A DNA stretch of 64,000 nt from Diphasiastrum complanatum (Eukaryota; Streptophyta; Lycopodiopsida; Lycopodiales; Lycopodiaceae), in assembly GCA_029204225.1 (NCBI GenBank), contig CM055100.1, positions 45,595,685 to 45,659,684 of the forward strand, written 5' to 3'. Shown here one piece after another: positions 59,061 through 64,000 of the stretch. Within the stretch, counting starts at the first letter, position 1. The number at the start of each line of letters is the position of its first letter. The translations under genes and the position numbers were made by a program. The notes beneath the pieces were generated by a model, which did no database searches, was not told where the DNA came from, and saw nothing but the letters and a program-made list of their open reading frames with translations.

Positions 59061-61130
59061 GCACTAGAAAGCGATATCAGAATAGGAATTTGAAATAAAA
59101 GAAAAGAGCTTGGGTAGAGTCATATTTATAAAAAAAACGTGAGTTGATGTTTGTGCCATGTGGTATTCTACAATTTTTCCATGTGGTGCCACCTATGTGA
59201 TTTGATATGTTGCATTAACTACTCCGTACAATGCCATGTAGATGAACCGTAGGATGACACATATCATCTCAGTTGATCTTGCATGGACAAAAAACATTTA
59301 TAAACTTTTTTTTGCTCAGCTACATTTTTTTCTACTTTGTTTTGCATTTTTTCAAGCCGATATCACTTTGTGGCACACACCATTGCCTGCCACCATTATC
59401 ATCATTTGTGCATGAAGATAACAATACCCTTAGGCAATATGACTTTCATGCAAAACTATGCACTCTAAATTCTACCTGCTTTCATACTGCGGACAAAAGC
59501 AATATCATTTATACAATATCAATTCTATGCATAGGTTGTATATTTCATTGTATGCTTTCTACCATTTGAAAACAATATCACTTTTTTCTTAGCTTCATAG
59601 ATTTTACATAATTCAGTCTCTTTCAATTTTTTCATTTGTCTTGACGGAAAATTTTGACTCAAACTATTATCTTTCTCAAAAAATTTGGAATAAATGACAA
59701 TATTGAGTATTTTAGATCCATTTTTTTTTTCTAAATGATTCAAACTTTAGGTGTTAAGATTTTGAAGAACATTACTTTAGGTTCAATCTTTTTTTAGCCC
59801 ACCATTGTAAAGATCCCAAAATGAAAAGTGATGCAATATTAGAATGTTGATAAGAAAAGGTAGAAACCAAAACTCGATAGAATGCTCATCAAATAGCATG
59901 ATAGTTCTAAATTTGTAGATTTTTTTTCAATTGCACAAAAATAAAGACAGGTTACTAGATTTCTGAATTTTTTTTTATTTTTTTAGATTTTATTTAATAT
60001 TCCTGACATTTTTAAAAAGGCTTCTTGTTCCATGTATGTAGATATATTAGTTGTTGAAGATTAATCTAATGATCCTAATGTTCTCAAATAAAATACTAAA
60101 AAACTTGGCTAATCTACAATTCACTTAAATCTTTATGTATGATGCACCAATAAAAGTTTTGAAAAGGCTTACATTCTAAATAATCTTGACAAATTACTTT
60201 AAGGTGTTCAATAGTCATTGTTAAAAGTGGTTGATTGGATGTTAATTAAGTATTTTAATGCTCTTTGACAATGTTGTGGTGTTATAACATTGTCTTATTA
60301 ACATGTAAAGACTATGAATTTTGAATCCAAACACACTTGGTCAATTCTAGTAATTAACAACAATGGATGAGGCTAGGTACACATGCATCTACTTTTATAA
60401 AATTCATGTGGCACTCACATGCTCTAATAGATTACATGTCTAGACAAAAAAAGCTTAAATTGATTTTTGCTCATACACTTATGATACATCATGATAAGAA
60501 TGCCAATGTCTTCCTTCATGATTGAAACTATTAATATATAGCCTTAAGTGAGCCACCCTACATATATTCAAAAATTGTTTCTATCAACTTAAGAACTCCA
60601 ATGACTAAGTGTGCATATCATTATCATCATGTTTCAATAACGCACTTTTATCTCATGAGTTGGCTATTCCGACAAAATTTTTATTTTGCATTTTTTAAAT
60701 CTTTTACTATATTGGATAAGATTCAAGATTGATACTTTGAACTTACTAGTTGCTAGTGACCTCTCTCGACCAATTCAAAAAGGTTGAGAAACATGCGAAT
60801 CCACTCAAAATTCTACAAAAAGTCATGATTATTGAACTGACACGAGTCGCACTAAGGAGTCATGCCTAACCCAAAATATAGCAATTTAATACCTTTCAAG
60901 TAATTTGCAACTTACAATAAGAAATAAATTTACATTTATAGTCGCATGAACATAAGACAAATGAATTGTAGATTTCAACATATCAAAATATTCCAAATGT
61001 AACATCACAAGGAAATATCATAGAAAACTAAATGCTACTTTGTATTCACATTTTTATGTATCTTAAACATGCCAAGCTAATTATTTGTGGTTATCTTGTG
61101 AATACAAAATTTCTTCATGCAATTTTCTTG
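59061..61130. other. AT-rich, no gene recognised
   Basis: Many short frames and A/T runs. No retroelement motif or RNA gene noticed. Confidence 0.5.
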
Positions 61131-62884
61131 AATGAAAATCAATAGTTACAACGAAAGTAATAAGGGGTTGTGTCCTATCAGACACTTACAAGCACAAACC
61201 TGTAAAGCTGACATAAATGAGCGACTGAGGCTCAACCTGAGGAAATCTTACTGCCACCATAAGACTATACCCTCACCGGATAAACAACTAGTAGACATAA
61301 TAACAAGTCAAAGAGCATAAAATGACTACTTTGTTTCACTGTAGCAAATGCACAACCACATACGACTCCGACTCAGATCTAGACTTTCGTGACAAGGCAA
61401 CATGCAAGCCCACACGCACTCATGCAAACCAACACAAATGATGAAGCGTCAAATACATGACCAAGGCCTGCCCATAAGTGGTATCCTGTCATACCAACAT
61501 CTATGCCACCTGTAGATCCATTGCTACACCACTGGTCACCAAATCAGGTCCTCAACCATGGCTTGCACTTGTACCAAGATGCTCTCACGTCCAAGCATAT
61601 ACATCTATCCAATAGGTCTTGAAAGTTGATCCCCTTCCATTCCCCATGCTCTAAGCACAAGAGTCTACCAAGGACTCAATGAATGAATGTACACAAACCT
61701 CACCATAGGCTATACCTGAGTATCTTGTCCACCTCCCAGAGATACTGATGATGATCTCCTTGTCCTACATCCCATGTAGGTTCAACTTTCCATGCTTGAC
61801 ATTTCCAACTCTGATTTGACCAGTACATAGGCCTCCCACCAAGGAGCCTATCTCCCCACAACATCCATCATAGTGTCCAAGCCAAAGCAAATGCAAACTA
61901 GCTCCAATATCATGATGAACAACTCACCCATGATCCATAGCATATCAGGTAGGATAGCTCCAGAACCATGTACCATGTACCATCTGATCACCAAGTATCC
62001 ATTACCCGTTGATAGCTCCCCAAGAATCTGTCCACCTGTAATGCAACTAGACTCCAGCTGGATCTAACTAAAAACTGCATCTTGCTTACCAAAAGATGAT
62101 GGATAGAAATGACACTCCATGCCACCTACCTCCAAGTAGGCATGACCTGTCCCTACGTCACCACATGATGCACCAACTGAAGATCATCATCCATACATCA
62201 AATGACATATCATACCTAAGCAACTGTAGCATTTTTCTGAGTGCCACCCCAATGGACTCGTCATCCACATACTATGCTCACCTGATGTCTTCGATCCTGG
62301 TCACCATCTTGCTAGACAAGCCAAACTCCAAAGCATCACCTGCTCCACCTGGCTCCTAGCATCTGCTCGCTCTCCTTGGCTATGTGCCACCTGACACCAT
62401 GCCAATGCAAGCCTGTCCCTAAGTTGTTGCTCATGGGATTCCGAGACCATTGTGTTCTGATCATACTGAGGTATATGGCTCTGAGTGACTCCCTCTAGGA
62501 TTATCCCTGATATCACCACTTGAGAATATGCACCATGGAAATGCCAACACCTGTGCCAAGCCTTGACTCCTGCAAATACAGCCAAATGCATGAAAGCTAT
62601 AGATAGCTTATCCACGCCCGTGATGGTAGATGCCTCTCCATCGATGCCAATGCCTCCGACTGGCTCCCTGCTGTAATGCCAACCTGTACTCCCAAATGAG
62701 CACACCATGAAGTCCTCACCATCAGTGTCCCCTCTAGTAGATTGCTAGCAAAACACTCACCATAGTGTTTGCCCTCCAATCACACCCCGTGCGATTTCCA
62801 TCAGCTCTTCAACCTAGAGTTGGCTCTCAAAGCTTCACGCTTTGTCCATTTGCGTTTGTAGTGTCCTGATTCCATCATGAATCC
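61131..62884. other. Unassigned, different base composition
   Basis: Richer in C on the plus strand (CCACC, CATGCC repeats). A 135-codon minus-strand frame (62708-62301) contains SESHEQQLRDRLALAWCQVA followed by HSQGERADARSQVEQV, a helical, possibly coiled-coil stretch. No family recognised. Could be an unknown retroelement or a decayed gene. Confidence 0.4.
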
Positions 62885-63539
62885 TGTGAAAATTGTCAAC
62901 ATTTCCTAGCTAGTTTGAGGCCTAAATTGGCTAAAATTGTAAATAGTTTTGGTTCTGGAGTTTCACACGTGTGAACCAGGCCACAATGTTTTTATTTACT
63001 GTATTTTTTCAGTATGATGAAGTGTCAAACTTCATACCCTTCAAAATGAGACCATTTTGATGTATTTTGGTCATATAACCCATTTTTAGCTATTTTTCCT
63101 ATATAGGGAATATCTAGGGTCAAGTACCTTCTAGAGAGAGGAGAGAGAGTCATCTTCCTCATCCATAAATAGTAGGGAAGTCGTGGAGAACAGGTTGGAG
63201 AAACCTTTTGTATGCTTCATTGAGATCAATAGATCATTGTCATTGTTTCTTCCTCCATTGAGAGCATTGTTGTGTGTATTGTCTTCAAGCTATTGTGTAT
63301 GATCTTAGGTGCTTTCCAAAAGTGATAGGCTGATGTATTATGGACTGTATAATGCTATTTTGGGCCGCACTTGATGTTTATGGAAGTTTCCATTTGTGAT
63401 AAATGCTTTTTGATCAAGTTCTTTGCATTCTAGGTAGCATAGAATGTGTTGCCAATTCCTAGCTTATGTAGTTTGGAGTGCAAGCATTCAAGCCAATGAT
63501 CTTGGAGTTTAGATCCACTTAGGATCTGTATTTTTCACA
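62885..63539 (+). mobile_element. 5' LTR of a second element D family member
   Basis: Starts TGTGAAAATTGTCAAC and ends GTATTTTTCACA, 655 bp, followed by a perfect PBS. Homologous to 39400-40046 in the opposite orientation. Palindrome at 62965-62974 in the same place as in LTR D. Left flank AATCC would be the target duplication; the right end is outside the window. Confidence 0.9.
62965..62974. promoter_or_regulatory. CACACGTGTG palindrome
   Basis: Perfect decamer in TTTCACACGTGTGAAC, U3 of the LTR. Confidence 0.55.
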
Positions 63540-63551
63540 TGGTATCAGAGC
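63540..63551 (+). other. Primer-binding site, initiator Met tRNA type
   Basis: TGGTATCAGAGC directly after the LTR CA end. Element D has lost this site. Confidence 0.9.
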
Positions 63552-64000
63552 TGGTTGGCTTCTATTTACAGTAAGTATTCCATTTTTGGTGATATTTGGA
63601 TGTTTGATCAAGTTCTAGCATGATTTTGCATTGCTTTGTTGATCAAATCTTACTAACCTTTGTTTTGTGAGTTGAACTTGTGGATCAAAAGCATATTTCA
63701 GGTCTATTGAAGATCAGAGGCTGAAAAGAAACTATTTTGGATCAGATCATAACACCTAATCATTTGTGATTGTGAGGCTTGTGCATATTCAATACTAACA
63801 ATGTTCTTTTCAATCCTATTGTTGACAATCTCCATTCTTGGATGAACACTCTCCTTAAGTGGATGAAACTTCTCCTTAAGTGGATGACAAATGCTCTTTT
63901 GAGTGAGTTGTAATTCTCCTAAAGGCTGAGCAAAGCTCCCATTTGGATGAAAGATCCCCTTTTTTGGGTGAACATATTGTAAGCTCCATTGTGAAGAGCA
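63552..64000 (+). other. 5' leader of the second D-family element
   Basis: Matches, reversed, the leader of element D at 43834-44217. Includes the 21-bp units (CTCCTTAAGTGGATGAAACT type) at 63843-63895. The ORF lies beyond the window. Confidence 0.85.

Overview
This window looks like intergenic DNA from a land plant with a large, repeat-rich nuclear genome. The evidence is stacked, nested and broken LTR retrotransposons of both plant superfamilies (Ty1/copia and Ty3/gypsy), plant-type primer-binding sites (TGGTATCAGAG for copia; TGGCGCC/TGGCACC...CGGGGA for gypsy), AT-rich spacers, and three long GA/CT microsatellites. I found no convincing conserved host gene, so I cannot say whether the plant is a fern, lycophyte, gymnosperm or angiosperm.

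Layout. 1.0-2.9 kb: copia LTRs around a reversed RT/RNase H relic. 3.9-7.1 kb: a decayed minus-strand gypsy element with a solo LTR inside it (target duplication ATTAG). 7.1-10.6 kb: a copia element with a 1.4-kb 5' LTR and an internal deletion from integrase to the polypurine tract. 11.3-20.6 kb: a nest. A plus-strand copia element (gag-PR-IN at 11.3-13.6, RT-RH-LTR at 18.4-20.6) appears to be split by a minus-strand relative (13.6-18.4). 23.0-26.2 kb: scrambled copia pieces on both strands. 26.8 kb: (AG)n. 29.9-30.5 kb: a 305-bp duplication. 31.5-37.2 kb: two minus-strand gypsy gag-PR remnants. 37.2-38.3 kb: a retroelement-associated ORF of unknown function, with a second partial copy at 31.5 kb. 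38.5-39.2 kb: a possible broken minus-strand gene behind a CT/CA microsatellite. 39.4-44.3 kb: the most unusual unit, an LTR element with a 5-bp target duplication (CAGAA) whose only ORF is 1030 codons: a copia-type Gag plus about 760 residues of unrecognised protein. 45.3-47.0 kb: a copia deletion derivative. 47.8-54.1 kb: a minus-strand gypsy element with a 1370-codon open pol whose RT has lost catalytic aspartates. 54.1-57.2 kb: mixed LTR, copia and gypsy fragments. 58.4-58.8 kb: a long fold-back hairpin. 62.9-64.0 kb: the 5' end of a second member of the 39.4-kb family, leaving the window.

Within each element the parts work together in the usual way: the LTR carries the promoter and polyadenylation signal, PBS and PPT prime reverse transcription, Gag packages RNA, and PR, IN, RT and RNase H process and integrate the copy. 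Nearly every enzyme here carries stops, frameshifts or lost active-site residues. Two features cut across families. The palindrome CACACGTGTG occurs nine times, in or next to unrelated LTRs. Non-autonomous architectures (Gag without pol, gag joined to RNase H, IN joined to PPT) recur.
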